Shown in pieces: positions 52,741 through 62,891 of a DNA stretch of 64,000 nt. The number at the start of each line of letters is the position of its first letter. The stretch's first letter is position 1. The stretch comes from Cernens ardua. GTDB lineage: Bacteria > Pseudomonadota > Gammaproteobacteria > Pseudomonadales > Halomonadaceae. The translations under genes and the position numbers were made by a program. The stretch is from NCBI RefSeq assembly GCF_051251085.1, contig NZ_JBPCZH010000006.1:62001-126000 (forward strand). The letters are read 5' to 3'. Under the pieces are notes generated by a model, which did no database searches, was not told the origin of the DNA, and was given only the letters and a program-made list of their open reading frames with translations.

Positions 52741-55600
52741 ACCGGCGCACCTCACCGGGATGGCCTGGGAGGTTCTGAATGCAGCGTTCACATAATGTCG
52801 GATACTCTTCGTGTGTCCCTACATCAGGACGGTGCTCCCAACTACGTTCACACTTGGGCCATGGGCTGGCAATAACGTCTACCTTGAGGCCTTCAAGCTC
52901 TGTATCACGAGCGCCCTCACTGGCTTGATCCAATGGTTTCAACGTTGCTTCTGACGTAATCAGCACAAATCGTAGCTCATCACCCAGGCTGGAAAGTAAT
53001 GTGTGAAGCGCCTCATTTACGTAGAGCGTGACTTCCGTATCCAGAGAGCCTTTGACCAGCCCTTCATTACGCGCGTTTTCAAGGCACTTGTTGACAGCCC
53101 CTTTTACTTCCATCACTTCCGACCAGAAATTACGCCCGTAGGCGAAATCTTCTGGCAGAAGGAAGAGGCCATCATAGAACTCTTCAAGGTGAACGCTATC
53201 AAGGTGTTCACCCGGAATGTTTTCGTAGATCTCTTCTGCCGTAAAGGCAAGGATGGGGGCTACCCAACGCGCCAATGCCTGAACAATATGGTAAAGCGCT
53301 GTCTGGCAACTGCGTCTCGCCAAGGAGTCAGGCTGCGTGGTGTACTGACGATCCTTGATAATGTCGAGGTAGAAACTACCCATATCACGTGAGCAGAACG
53401 TCAGTACCTGCTGATAAACATCAAGGAAACGGAACTCTTCATAGGCAGCAAGAACTCGCGCCTGCAACTGTGCTGCACGATCCACAATCCACCGGTCGAG
53501 GGCGATCATGTTTTCTGCAGGAACACAATCCTTCGCCGGATCGAAACCGCTCAGGTTACCCAACATGAAGCGCGAGGTATTACGAATACGACGATAAGCA
53601 TCCGCCGTACGTTTCAGGATTTCATCCGAGACCGCCATTTCACCCGAGTAATCATTGGAAGCGACCCAAAGGCGAAGAATATCGGCACCCAGTCGATCCA
53701 TGACCTGCTGAGGCGCAACAACATTCCCAACAGACTTGGACATCTTGCGGCCCTGTGCATCCACGGTGAAGCCATGAGTCAGCAAGGATTTATAGGGCGC
53801 TTTTTCATCGATCGCCGAACCAGTCAACAAGGAAGAGTGGAACCAGCCACGATGCTGATCAGAACCTTCGATATAAAGATCCGCGACGGTGCCATCCTTG
53901 TGCCCAAGGAAACCGTGGGAGCCGCGCAACACATGATAATGAGTGGTTCCGGAATCGAACCATACATCCAGCGTATCGGTGACTTTTTCGTACTCGGAGG
54001 CTTCATCCCCGAGCAATTCGGAGGGCTCAAGCTTGAACCAGGCTTCAATACCCTCTTTTTCTACACGGGTAGCAACTTCTTCCAGTATTTCCTGCGTACG
54101 GGGATGAAGTTCACCGCTCTCACGATGGATGAAGAATGGAATAGGCACACCCCAGTTACGTTGACGTGAGATACACCAATCAGGGCGCCCGGCAATCATG
54201 CCATGCAAACGCGCCTGCCCCCACGCAGGGTAGAAGCGGGTATCATCCACCCCTTGCAATGCCACTTCACGCAAGGTTTTTCCATCAGCCCCTTCACGAT
54301 CCATCGCGATAAACCACTGCGCCGTCGCACGATAGATAAGCGGCGACTTGTGACGCCAGCAATGCATGTAGCTGTGGGTGATCTTTTTCGATGCCAACAG
54401 GCGTTCGGCATTGTCCAGTGCCTCTACGACATGCGGGTTGGCTTTCCAGATAAATTGACCGCCAAACAAAGGCAAGGACTCCAGATAGACCCCATTACTC
54501 TGCACCGGATTCAGAATGTCGTCATAGCTGAAACCATTACGAACGCAGGTATAGAAGTCATCTTCACCATAAGCGGGAGCTGAGTGTACCACCCCTGTGC
54601 CAGCACCCAGCTCAACATAATCCGCCAGGAAAACAGGTGATACACGGTCGTACCCCTTGTCAGCCTCGGCCAACGGATGATGGAACTCGATATGATCCAG
54701 CGCGCGACCTTGCGTGCGAGCCACCACCTCACCGGTCAGCCCGAAGCGCTCCAGACTGCTCTCGACCAATTCTTCAGCCAACAACAGGAAACGATCCCCG
54801 GTATCCACCAGTACGTATTCGTAATCCGGATGAACGTTCAACGCCTGGTTGGCCGGGATGGTCCAGGGTGTGGTCGTCCAGATAACCGCAAAAGTAGGCT
54901 TTGCAAGCGTATCGAGTCCAAAGGCGCTCGCCAGTTTTTCGCTATCCTTGATCGGGAAGGCGACATCGATGGCATCGGAGTCCTTGTCCTGATATTCCAC
55001 TTCGGCTTCTGCCAATGCGGATTGACAATCAAAACACCAATTAACCGGTTTCAGCCCCTTGTAGACAAAACCACGTTCATGGATTTTTCCCAGCGCACGA
55101 ATTTCGTTCGCCTCATTGGCGAAATTCATCGTCAGGTACGGGTTGTACCAATCACCCAACACCCCCAGACGAATGAAGTCAGCACGCTGGCCATCCACCT
55201 GCTCAGCTGCATAGGTACGGCAAAGCTCACGGGCTTTATCGGCAGGCAAATGTTTGCCATGGGTGATCTCAACCTTGTGTTCAATCGGGAGACCATGGCA
55301 ATCCCAACCGGGAACATAGGGAGAATCATACCCCGCCATGGTTTTCGAACGGGTAATAATGTCCTTCAGAATCTTGTTGACTGCGTGACCAATGTGAATA
55401 CTGCCATTGGCGTAGGGAGGGCCGTCATGAAGGAGAAATTTCTCACGGCCGGCACGCGCCTTGCGCACCTGGGCGTAGAGATCCATATCGATCCACTTTT
55501 CCAGACGACGAGGCTCCTGGCTCGGTAGATTCCCACGCATGGGGAAATCCGTATGAGGCAGATTCAATGTATGCTTGTATTCTTGCGGTTTATCGCTCAT
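52733..55600 (-). CDS. ileS: Isoleucyl-tRNA synthetase
   Basis: Class I synthetase charging tRNA-Ile. 955 residues. The HIGH motif reads HIGHAVNKIL (about residue 65), the KMSKS loop is RKMSKSVGN (about 607) and the editing domain has the WTTTPWTIPAN block. The C-terminal zinc ligands appear in WPKCERSW and LCERCIQN. The start at 55600 (MSDKPQEYKHTLNLP) is the family start; a TTG eight codons earlier is in frame. It sits between ribF and lspA as in most gammaproteobacteria. Confidence 0.98.
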   Translation of the reverse strand: MSDKPQEYKHTLNLPHTDFPMRGNLPSQEPRRLEKWIDMDLYAQVRKARAGREKFLLHDGPPYANGSIHIGHAVNKILKDIITRSKTMAGYDSPYVPGWDCHGLPIEHKVEITHGKHLPADKARELCRTYAAEQVDGQRADFIRLGVLGDWYNPYLTMNFANEANEIRALGKIHERGFVYKGLKPVNWCFDCQSALAEAEVEYQDKDSDAIDVAFPIKDSEKLASAFGLDTLAKPTFAVIWTTTPWTIPANQALNVHPDYEYVLVDTGDRFLLLAEELVESSLERFGLTGEVVARTQGRALDHIEFHHPLAEADKGYDRVSPVFLADYVELGAGTGVVHSAPAYGEDDFYTCVRNGFSYDDILNPVQSNGVYLESLPLFGGQFIWKANPHVVEALDNAERLLASKKITHSYMHCWRHKSPLIYRATAQWFIAMDREGADGKTLREVALQGVDDTRFYPAWGQARLHGMIAGRPDWCISRQRNWGVPIPFFIHRESGELHPRTQEILEEVATRVEKEGIEAWFKLEPSELLGDEASEYEKVTDTLDVWFDSGTTHYHVLRGSHGFLGHKDGTVADLYIEGSDQHRGWFHSSLLTGSAIDEKAPYKSLLTHGFTVDAQGRKMSKSVGNVVAPQQVMDRLGADILRLWVASNDYSGEMAVSDEILKRTADAYRRIRNTSRFMLGNLSGFDPAKDCVPAENMIALDRWIVDRAAQLQARVLAAYEEFRFLDVYQQVLTFCSRDMGSFYLDIIKDRQYTTQPDSLARRSCQTALYHIVQALARWVAPILAFTAEEIYENIPGEHLDSVHLEEFYDGLFLLPEDFAYGRNFWSEVMEVKGAVNKCLENARNEGLVKGSLDTEVTLYVNEALHTLLSSLGDELRFVLITSEATLKPLDQASEGARDTELEGLKVDVIASPWPKCERSWEHRPDVGTHEEYPTLCERCIQNLPGHPGEVRRYA

Positions 55601-55769
55601 GGCCTGCTCACGAAAGTCAGTCAAATCAAAAGGTCAGACGGAGAATGCCCTCCGTACTCATTACTATATTTCTGTACTGCACAATTTCTGTATCACACAG
55701 CGGTCATCGCTATGCGATTAAAATCATTTGGATACGTATATTGACGTCATCCATAGTCAACTTACTACC

Positions 55770-56894
55770 TCATTCATTACGCATGAGATCAGCCAGCTGT
55801 TGTTGGCTGGGAGGCGTTAACGGTGCTGTTGCCAAAGGGAGATCATGTGCATTGAAAAAGCGGTGGGGCGCCCCACCATGGCGTTTGCCTTTACCATCTT
55901 CCTGACGCATTGTTTCCCTATCCCCATGAGACGCAAAGGAATTATCGGCAGCAGCCAGGCTTTCTTTAGCCCCACGCATATATATCCGAGAGAAATTCAC
56001 GTCAAATTCCAACTGGCGCTTCAATGCCTCTATTCCATCAAAGGAGATCTCGCTACGTAAACGCAAACAGGGAATGACCGTAATACGCTTCCCATAGAGA
56101 TCTCCCTTGAAATCAATCAAATGCACTTCAAGCACCGGGCGCTTACTTCCTACCGTAGGACGCCACCCTACATTCAATGCACCCGCATAGTAGGCACCAT
56201 TTTCCAGAAAAACGGCAGCGGCATACACACCACTGAGTACCAACGGAGCATCCGGCAAGGGAATATTAGCCGTTGGAATACCAATGGTGCGCCCCAGTTG
56301 ACGATCTGCAATCACTCTTCCGCTATAGCCATAGGGTCGGCCCAACAAGCGGGCGGCTGAATCAAAATTCCCCGATGCCAACAGAGTACGAACACGACTG
56401 CTGGACACTCGGCCACCTTCGGCATCAAAGGTCTGTGTATGTTCTACACGAAAACCGGCATGCGCTCCTGCCTCCAGGAGCAAATGAAAATCTCCATCGC
56501 GGTCACAACCAAAACGGAAATCATCACCCACGACGAGATCACTGATTTTAAGCCCATCCACCAGTACTTTCTGAATGAACGCTTGTGCCGATAATTCCCG
56601 AAGGTGCCGATTGAACGGCAGACACAACACCTGATCCACACCATGCTCGGCAAGCAGCTTGAGCTTGTCACGTAATCGCGTCAGACGAGGCGGTGCCTGC
56701 TTCCCCGCAAAGTACTCACGTGGTTGCGGCTCGAATAGTACGACGGTCAACGGCACCTGTGCTTCACGTGCACGGTTATGCAACTGTTCGAGCAAGGCAA
56801 CGTGCCCCTGATGCACACCGTCGAAATTGCCGATCGTGGCAACGCCGCCCTGGTGCTCGGCACGAATATTATGCAGTCCTCTAATCAGTTTCAT
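55770..56894 (-). CDS. ribF: Bifunctional riboflavin kinase/FAD synthetase
   Basis: Makes FMN and then FAD from riboflavin. N-terminal adenylyltransferase domain with GNFDGVHQGHVALL, LPFNRHLRELSAQ and VVGDDFRFG; C-terminal kinase domain with GRTIGIPTANIPL, GVYAAAVFLENG and EVHLIDFKGDLYGK. At 374 residues it is about 60 longer than E. coli RibF (313). The extra C-terminal part (from about GAKESLAAADNSFA) is hydrophilic, basic and unlike the family. It precedes ileS by 169 bp. Confidence 0.96.
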   Translation of the reverse strand: MKLIRGLHNIRAEHQGGVATIGNFDGVHQGHVALLEQLHNRAREAQVPLTVVLFEPQPREYFAGKQAPPRLTRLRDKLKLLAEHGVDQVLCLPFNRHLRELSAQAFIQKVLVDGLKISDLVVGDDFRFGCDRDGDFHLLLEAGAHAGFRVEHTQTFDAEGGRVSSSRVRTLLASGNFDSAARLLGRPYGYSGRVIADRQLGRTIGIPTANIPLPDAPLVLSGVYAAAVFLENGAYYAGALNVGWRPTVGSKRPVLEVHLIDFKGDLYGKRITVIPCLRLRSEISFDGIEALKRQLEFDVNFSRIYMRGAKESLAAADNSFASHGDRETMRQEDGKGKRHGGAPHRFFNAHDLPLATAPLTPPSQQQLADLMRNE

Positions 56895-56963
56895 AAAACC
56901 CCTTCCAGCGAACCATCATCGCCCAGGGAAGCTGCAACGCCGATACCTGCGTGCGCACCCTTT

Positions 56964-58547
56964 TTACACCACATTCATTTTGAAGTGAGAAAGGCGAACT
57001 CCTGTTATCCACAACCAGCCGAAGTAGCCAACAATAGAGATGCCAATAGTCAATAACATGACCAACACACGGTGAATGGCATGCCACTGTGTCCACACCT
57101 GCCACGAGGGTACGAAGAGGTAAAGGCCGACTACCAGCAACACACAGCCGCTGCCTACTTGCAGCAGAAATTTAAGCATATCTTTATCCAACGTCAGGAT
57201 ACGACGCTTGATCAAACCACGCCCCAGTAGCCCCGCGTTTACAAAGGATGCCAATACTGTCGCCAATGCCAACCCTACGTGCGCCATGGGCCACACTAGA
57301 ATCAGGTTAAAAATGATGTTCGACGCCATGGCCACAATACCAATACGAACCGGTGTCCGTGTATCCTGCCGCGCATAATAACCGGGTGCCAATACCTTTA
57401 TTAACATGTAGCCGATCATGCCAAAACTCAAGGCACGCAGACTTTTTGCCGTCATCACCACATCGTAATTGTTCATGGCGCCATAGTGGAAAAGCGTGAT
57501 CAACAAAGGCTCGGCCAAAATAAAAATGGCCAACGAGGCAGGCAAACTAACGATGATGACCGATCGCAGCCCCCACTCAATCATTCTTGAAAAACGTACT
57601 GGATCCTTGGACGCATGCCCGCGTGAAAGCGCCGGCAAAATAACGGTGCCAATAGCCACACCGACGATGCCGGTGGGGAGATCCACCAAACGATCAGAGT
57701 AGTACAGCCATGACACACTGCCCGTTACCAGAAAAGAGGCCAGCATGGTATTCAATAGCATGTTGATCTGCGCCACAGACACACCGAAAAGCGCAGGCAG
57801 CATCAGCTTGAGAATACGCCGTACGCCGGGGTGCTTGAAATCCGGCCAGGGTCGCGGCAATAACTTGAGTTTAGCGAGAAATGGAAGCTGAAAGAACAGC
57901 TGGATCAACCCTGCGATCAAGACTGCCCATGCCAACCCCATGGCAGGGACGGAGAGGTGCGGCGCCACCCAAAGCAATGACACAATCATCGACAGATTGA
58001 GGAACACCGGTGTCAATGCCGGTACTGCGAAACGTCCCCAACTATTAAGCACCGAGCTACAAAAAGCGGTAAGAGAGATCAATAGTAGGTAAGGGAAGGT
58101 GATACGCAGCATTTCCGCCGTCAATGACAAACGGCCCGGGTCCTTGGCAAACCCGGGGGCAAACACCCATACCAGCCAGGGCGTTGCGGCAATGGCCACC
58201 ACGGTCAGTATCGAAAGTACCAACGCAAGACTACCTGCCGTGGCATCCAGCAGGCGTTTTGTTTCTGCTTTGTCACCTTCTGTCGCATATTCGGAAAGCA
58301 CCGGTACAAAGGCCTGATTGAATGAGCCTTCGGCAAACAAGCGACGAAACAGGTTGGGAATCCTGAAGGCTACAAAAAAGGCGTCCGCGCCACCACCGGC
58401 ACCCAACAGTGCGGCGATCAAAATATCGCGAACCAATCCTAACCCTCGAGAGATCAGCGTCATACTACCGACAACAGCGCCGGATCTGAGCAGTCCTGCC
58501 ACTCCAAGCTCCTTGCATAAAGCGGGGATAATTCCCCCGTTCATCAA
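56964..58547 (-). CDS. murJ: Lipid II flippase MurJ
   Basis: Polytopic inner-membrane protein of the MOP superfamily that moves lipid II across the membrane for cell-wall synthesis. 527 residues with about 14 helices. The N-terminal SGAVVGSMTLISRGLGLVRDILIA carries the essential Arg residues. Other family landmarks are FRIPNLFRRLFAEGSFNQAFVPVLSEY and WLYYSDRLVDLPTGIVGVAIGTVILPALS. It lies upstream of ribF, the typical murJ-ribF-ileS order. The first Met could also be the second of the pair. Confidence 0.97.
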   Translation of the reverse strand: MMNGGIIPALCKELGVAGLLRSGAVVGSMTLISRGLGLVRDILIAALLGAGGGADAFFVAFRIPNLFRRLFAEGSFNQAFVPVLSEYATEGDKAETKRLLDATAGSLALVLSILTVVAIAATPWLVWVFAPGFAKDPGRLSLTAEMLRITFPYLLLISLTAFCSSVLNSWGRFAVPALTPVFLNLSMIVSLLWVAPHLSVPAMGLAWAVLIAGLIQLFFQLPFLAKLKLLPRPWPDFKHPGVRRILKLMLPALFGVSVAQINMLLNTMLASFLVTGSVSWLYYSDRLVDLPTGIVGVAIGTVILPALSRGHASKDPVRFSRMIEWGLRSVIIVSLPASLAIFILAEPLLITLFHYGAMNNYDVVMTAKSLRALSFGMIGYMLIKVLAPGYYARQDTRTPVRIGIVAMASNIIFNLILVWPMAHVGLALATVLASFVNAGLLGRGLIKRRILTLDKDMLKFLLQVGSGCVLLVVGLYLFVPSWQVWTQWHAIHRVLVMLLTIGISIVGYFGWLWITGVRLSHFKMNVV

Positions 58548-58643
58548 TATTCAGTCGCGTCTATTGTGCTGAAATTGGCGGAGAGACGCTAGCACTCGAT
58601 ATTTTTTATGGGAAAGCACATGGTAACCAATGAATCGCATGCA

Positions 58644-58672
58644 CAAAAAAACCGGCCAAAGCCGGTTTTTTT
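58644..58672 (-). terminator. Terminator of rpsT
   Basis: AACCGGC / GCCGGTT stem, CAAA loop, A/T runs on both sides (bidirectional by structure), 16 bp past the rpsT stop. Confidence 0.92.
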
Positions 58673-58688
58673 ACAGCACAAGACCGGC

Positions 58689-58955
58689 TCAGGCAGCCAG
58701 CTTTTTAATTCGTGCGTTCAAACGGCTCTTGATACGAGCCGCTTTTTTCTTGGCAATTACGTCCTTGTCAGCGATGCGGTCGATGACCGGCTGTGCTGCC
58801 TTGAACTCAGCAGTAGCTGCAGCGTGGTCGCCATTGGCAACCGCTTTCAGTACGCGTTTGATGTAAGTACGCACCATTGCGCGCTGGCTGGATTTCAGGA
58901 CACGACGCTTTTCAGACTGACGTGCACGTTTACGGGCTTGTTTAGTATTCGCCAC
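58689..58955 (-). CDS. rpsT: 30S ribosomal protein S20
   Basis: Primary 16S rRNA-binding protein of 88 residues, one more than E. coli S20 (87). The N-terminal MANTKQARKRARQSEKRR and the three-helix layout with AALNARIKKLAA-like basic ends are diagnostic. It is monocistronic, upstream of murJ as in Pseudomonas. Confidence 0.98.
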   Translation of the reverse strand: MANTKQARKRARQSEKRRVLKSSQRAMVRTYIKRVLKAVANGDHAAATAEFKAAQPVIDRIADKDVIAKKKAARIKSRLNARIKKLAA

Positions 58956-59530
58956 CGTCTACTCCCTAAGGTTATCGACAGTAAAATTTAAGGATTCGTT
59001 TTAACTCTTTCCTGTTTCCCTGATGCCCATCTGCCTGATCGAATGAAGCGATCCTTCAGGAAAGCTATCCGTGGCGTTTTCACACGTCATCAGGTACTGG
59101 CTTCAGGAAAACAGATGTGGTCACTTTTGCCCTGCAGAGTGCATGTTTGGATACACCTTTTACGCACACGTGCATATAGCCGGTGCATACTCTACAGCGT
59201 GCCTTTCGCACATGGCAGCGTGTTCCCTGACTGATAACAGCAGTAACAACGGCGGCCCTGTAGTGACAGGCAGCTCTCAGGGACAAAGCCGTGACCACAC
59301 GGGCCATGTCTGAGAGGATGCAACATTCTAGCAGCGTCTTACGCCGCATTCCAGTCGAAAATGGTATCTGATGGCGTTTTAGGCAGACAAAGGGATTCGA
59401 ACTCTCGACATCCATTCAGCCATAAGCTTATCTTTCAACTCTTTCAACAAAATGCATAGAGCGGTTCTTCATTCAGCCAAAACCAGATTTGCTACCATTT
59501 TGTCAAAACCGTGAAGATAAGCGGCCATGA
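58956..59530. other. Gene-free region between rpsT and proB
   Basis: 575 bp containing the rpsT promoter side and no supported gene. A 111-codon minus frame (59080-59415) is not gene-like. A degenerate tRNA-like fragment lies at 59381-59413. Confidence 0.5.
59381..59413 (-). other. Degenerate tRNA-Ser-like 3' fragment
   Basis: On the minus strand GTCGAGAGTTCGAATCCC resembles the variable arm and T-arm of a tRNA-Ser (T-loop TTCGAAT, four of five T-stem pairs). The acceptor side (TTTGTCTGCC) has no matching 5' half and no CCA. It cannot be a functional tRNA; it may be a relic or coincidence. Confidence 0.3.
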
Positions 59531-60664
59531 TCACAAGACCACTAAATTATCGCGATGCACAAGATCCGGTGATTCGACAAATCCCAGTAATGATTCAATC
59601 TCTGCACTGGGGTGCCCCATAATGCGGGAGGCCTCATCAGCTTCGTAGTTTACCAACCCTTTGGCGATCACATGACCGTCCGGATCAAGACAGTGCACCA
59701 AATCACCACGCTTGAACGTTCCTGCCACATGCGTTACCCCGACAGACAACAGGCTGGAGCCGTGTTTTACAAGACGTTCAACCGCGCCCCAATCCAGCGT
59801 CAACTCCCCACGGGCTTGGAGATGCCCAGCAATCCACTGCTTCCGCGCTGTCATGGGTGCATGTTCTGGCTTGAGGAGGGTACCCAATACCTCACCCTTC
59901 ACCAAGCGCGAAATCACCTGTGGCTGACGACCACTGGCAATAAATGTCACTGCACCGGAGCGCGCCGCTAAGCGGGAAGCACGTAGTTTGGTCGCCATAC
60001 CCCCTCGCCCAAGCTTTCCGCCACCGCCTGCAATAGCATCAAGAGACGGATCTTCGGCATCTGCCTCTTCAATCAGGGTTGCTTCAGGATTGGAACGTGG
60101 GTCTGCCGTAAAGAGCCCTTCCTGATCGGTTAACAAAATAACCGCTTCTGCCTCGATCAGATTGGCCACCAATGCTGCCAGCGTATCATTATCCCCAAAA
60201 CGGATCTCGTCATTGACTACGCTGTCGTTCTCATTGATGATCGGTACAACATCCAGATCAACCAGACTATTCAACGTGGAACGCGCATTAAGATAGCGCT
60301 TGCGGTTTGACAGATCATCATGCGTCAACAATATCTGCGCACTCATGACAGAGTGCGCAGCAAACTGATCTTCCCAGCAGCGCACCAATGCTGATTGACC
60401 AATAGCGGCAGCGGCTTGCAGCTCGCTCAGTTCCGTGGGGCGTTGGGACCATCCCAGGCGTGCCATTCCCGCAGCAACGGCGCCCGAAGATACAATGATC
60501 GGATGAATGCCGCTTTGCCTCAACGCAATGAACTGATCCACCCAGGACGCAACACGATCAGTATCCAGCCCCTGACCGTCATTAGTCAGCAGTGCACTGC
60601 CAATCTTGATGACAATGGCACGTGCCTGCCCCAATGTTTTACGATTCAGAACCTGACTAACCAT
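59531..60664 (-). CDS. proB: Glutamate 5-kinase
   Basis: First step of proline synthesis, phosphorylating glutamate with ATP. 377 residues. The N-terminal amino-acid-kinase domain has VIKIGSALLT, VSSGAVAAGMARLG, IINENDSVV and GGGGKLGRGGMATKLRASRLA. The C-terminal PUA domain begins near 285 (ARGELTLDWGAVERLV). In E. coli the enzyme is feedback-inhibited by proline. It follows obgE by 30 bp, a conserved pair. Confidence 0.97.
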   Translation of the reverse strand: MVSQVLNRKTLGQARAIVIKIGSALLTNDGQGLDTDRVASWVDQFIALRQSGIHPIIVSSGAVAAGMARLGWSQRPTELSELQAAAAIGQSALVRCWEDQFAAHSVMSAQILLTHDDLSNRKRYLNARSTLNSLVDLDVVPIINENDSVVNDEIRFGDNDTLAALVANLIEAEAVILLTDQEGLFTADPRSNPEATLIEEADAEDPSLDAIAGGGGKLGRGGMATKLRASRLAARSGAVTFIASGRQPQVISRLVKGEVLGTLLKPEHAPMTARKQWIAGHLQARGELTLDWGAVERLVKHGSSLLSVGVTHVAGTFKRGDLVHCLDPDGHVIAKGLVNYEADEASRIMGHPSAEIESLLGFVESPDLVHRDNLVVL

Positions 60665-60694
60665 GGCCTTGTTTCCTAACTCAGGTTTTACCGA

Positions 60695-61885
60695 TTAGCG
60701 AACATATTCGACTTCAACATCAGTATCATCGTCATCCCAATCATCATCGTCGTTCACTTCCTCATGACGACGCTTGCGAGACATACGCTCTTCCGTGCGC
60801 CGAATAGCTTCCTGTTCAAGCCGTTCGATACGTTCCTGTTCACGTTGGGCAGATTGTTCATTATCCCGAATTTCAATACGCTGCTCATCCAACCAGCGAT
60901 GAGCAGACTGTACGAGTTCAGCACACCCTTCTCCACTCGCGGCAGAGATACGAAATACCGGACCTTCCCACCCCAGACGCTTAACCAGATCAGCCACTTT
61001 GGCATCCCGCTCTTCCGGGGCAATCAGATCGAGCTTATTGATAACCAGCCAGCGGGGTAAGGAAGCAAGCGTTGGGGAGAAATTTTCAAGCTCAGCACTG
61101 ATCATATTGATGGCATCAACCGGATCACTTCCATCAATCGGGTCGATATCCACCACATGGAACAGCAAACGCGTACGCGACAAATGCTTGAGGAAACGTA
61201 ACCCCAGCCCCGCCCCTTCCGAGGCCCCTTCAATCAAACCGGGAACATCTGCAATCACGAAATGCTCATGGGAACCGATTTTCACGACGCCCAGATTCGG
61301 CACCAGCGTGGTAAAAGGATAGTCAGCCACTTTGGGGCGAGCCGCAGACACAGAACGAATCAGTGTGGACTTGCCCGCATTGGGCATGCCCAACAAACCG
61401 ACATCCGCCATCAACTTCAACTCAAGACGCAGCTCACGGCGTTCGCCTTCCGTTCCCGGCGTCGTCCGCCTTGGAGCACGATTGGTGGAGGACTTGAAAT
61501 GAATATTCCCCAACCCTCGATAACCACCCTGCGCGACTTGCAGCTCCTGTCCAGCTTCAGTGACATCACCAATGACTTCAAGCGTCTCAACATCAATCAC
61601 CGTAGTCCCTACCGGCACCTTGATGAAAAGGTCTTCTCCCTTGCGGCCACTCATCTGGCTCCCCTGTCCGGGACGACCATTTTCAGCCTTGTAGAAACGC
61701 TGAAACTTGAAATCGATCAATGTGTTGAGGGATTCATCCCCCACAAGATACACACTGCCACCGTGCCCACCATCACCGCCGTCCGGCCCGCCCTTGGGAA
61801 CGAACTTCTCTCGGCGAAAGCTCATGCACCCCTTACCCCCTTTACCCGCTTCAACGGTAATGGCTGCTTCATCCACGAATTGCAT
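60695..61885 (-). CDS. obgE: GTPase ObgE/CgtA
   Basis: Essential ribosome-associated GTPase. 396 residues with the glycine-rich Obg fold (GKGGKGCMSFRREKFVPKGG, PDGGDGGHGG) at the N-terminus. The G domain has Walker A GMPNAGKSTL, G3 DVPGLIEGA and NKLD. The C-terminal tail is acidic (runs of Asp/Glu). The start at 61885 has AGGAG 5 nt upstream; 17 more in-frame codons are not needed. It lies in the conserved rplU-rpmA-obgE order. Confidence 0.97.
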   Translation of the reverse strand: MQFVDEAAITVEAGKGGKGCMSFRREKFVPKGGPDGGDGGHGGSVYLVGDESLNTLIDFKFQRFYKAENGRPGQGSQMSGRKGEDLFIKVPVGTTVIDVETLEVIGDVTEAGQELQVAQGGYRGLGNIHFKSSTNRAPRRTTPGTEGERRELRLELKLMADVGLLGMPNAGKSTLIRSVSAARPKVADYPFTTLVPNLGVVKIGSHEHFVIADVPGLIEGASEGAGLGLRFLKHLSRTRLLFHVVDIDPIDGSDPVDAINMISAELENFSPTLASLPRWLVINKLDLIAPEERDAKVADLVKRLGWEGPVFRISAASGEGCAELVQSAHRWLDEQRIEIRDNEQSAQREQERIERLEQEAIRRTEERMSRKRRHEEVNDDDDWDDDDTDVEVEYVR

Positions 61886-62292
61886 GACGTCTCCTGGCCC
61901 TGTCAGGGCATTCACTTTGGTCGGACGACGAAGCACTCAACAACCCGTGAAGAGCAGTTTGGCATGGCCTTGACACAACTGCCTCAAGCGTATCGACGTC
62001 TTTCTCGCAAAGGGATTAGGCCCTTGCGACAACAAACCGGTTTATAACGTTTTCGGAACTTTCGAAACTTTTAGAGATTTCGAAATCTCCAGAGCTTCAT
62101 TATAGGCCACACCACAGCGGATTGAAGCACGTGGTATGGCAAGATAAAGACTTGGGACATGAATACCCAAGACAAAAGAACCCCGCAACAGGGCGGGGCT
62201 CTCTTGGTTCAGACCCGATGAGAACATCAGAGCCTGTGTAGCGCTTAAGAAAAATCCCCTAAAGGACTTCCGAATTGCGCGAAAACATACTA
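61886..62292. other. Region between rpmA and obgE
   Basis: 407 bp including the rpmA terminator and the likely obgE promoter. No gene is supported. Confidence 0.5.
62174..62204 (-). terminator. Terminator of rplU-rpmA
   Basis: CCCCGC / GCGGGG stem with a 6-nt loop and a pyrimidine-rich minus-strand tail (TTCTTTTG), about 90 bp past the rpmA stop. Confidence 0.75.
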
Positions 62293-62550
62293 TTACGCAG
62301 GAACAACACTAACGAATTTGCGTTGTTTAGGGCCTTTGGTCTCGAATTTAACGTGACCATCAGTCAGTGCGAACAGAGTGTAATCCTTGCCAACACCTAC
62401 GTTAGTGCCCGCATGGAATTTGGTTCCACGCTGACGAACGATGATGTTACCTGCGATAGCCGCCTGACCACCGAACAGTTTAACACCCAGGCGTTTGGAT
62501 TCTGAATCGCGTCCGTTACGCGTACTACCCGCTGCCTTCTTGTGAGCCAT
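62293..62550 (-). CDS. rpmA: 50S ribosomal protein L27
   Basis: 85-residue L27 (MAHKKAAGSTRNGRDSESKR start, GVKLFGGQ, VRQRGTKFHAGTNVG). Its N-terminal tail reaches the peptidyl-transferase centre. It is 32 bp after rplU on the same strand. Confidence 0.98.
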   Translation of the reverse strand: MAHKKAAGSTRNGRDSESKRLGVKLFGGQAAIAGNIIVRQRGTKFHAGTNVGVGKDYTLFALTDGHVKFETKGPKQRKFVSVVPA

Positions 62551-62582
62551 TGCACATTACCTCGCTTTGGGGAAGTTCTGAA

Positions 62583-62891
62583 TTACGCAGAAATTCCAGT
62601 GATCTTGACTTCAGTAAACCACTGACGGTGGCCCTGACGTTTCATGTGGTGCTTACGGCGACGGAACTTGATGATGTTCACTTTATCACCGCGACCATGA
62701 GTGACGACTTCAGCAGTCACCTTGGCGCCTTCGACCAGCGGAGCACCAATCTTGACTTCGTCACCACCGATCAGCAACACCTGATCGAAATCAACAGTTT
62801 CGCCAGTCGCAACTTCAAGCTTTTCCAGCTTGATACGCTGACCTTCTTCAACACGGTACTGTTTGCCACCGCTTTTAATTACTGCATACAT
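62583..62891 (-). CDS. rplU: 50S ribosomal protein L21
   Basis: 102-residue L21 (MYAVIKSGGKQYRVEEGQ start, KFRRRKHHMKRQGHRQW near the end), the same size as E. coli L21 within one residue. The ATG at 62891 has GGAG 8 nt upstream; 17 further in-frame codons upstream are not family sequence. It is the first gene of rplU-rpmA and is divergent from ispB. Confidence 0.98.
   Translation of the reverse strand: MYAVIKSGGKQYRVEEGQRIKLEKLEVATGETVDFDQVLLIGGDEVKIGAPLVEGAKVTAEVVTHGRGDKVNIIKFRRRKHHMKRQGHRQWFTEVKITGISA

Noticed and set aside
59080..59415. 111-codon minus-strand frame between rpsT and proB
   Set aside because: Residue composition is not protein-like and it crosses the tRNA-like fragment.
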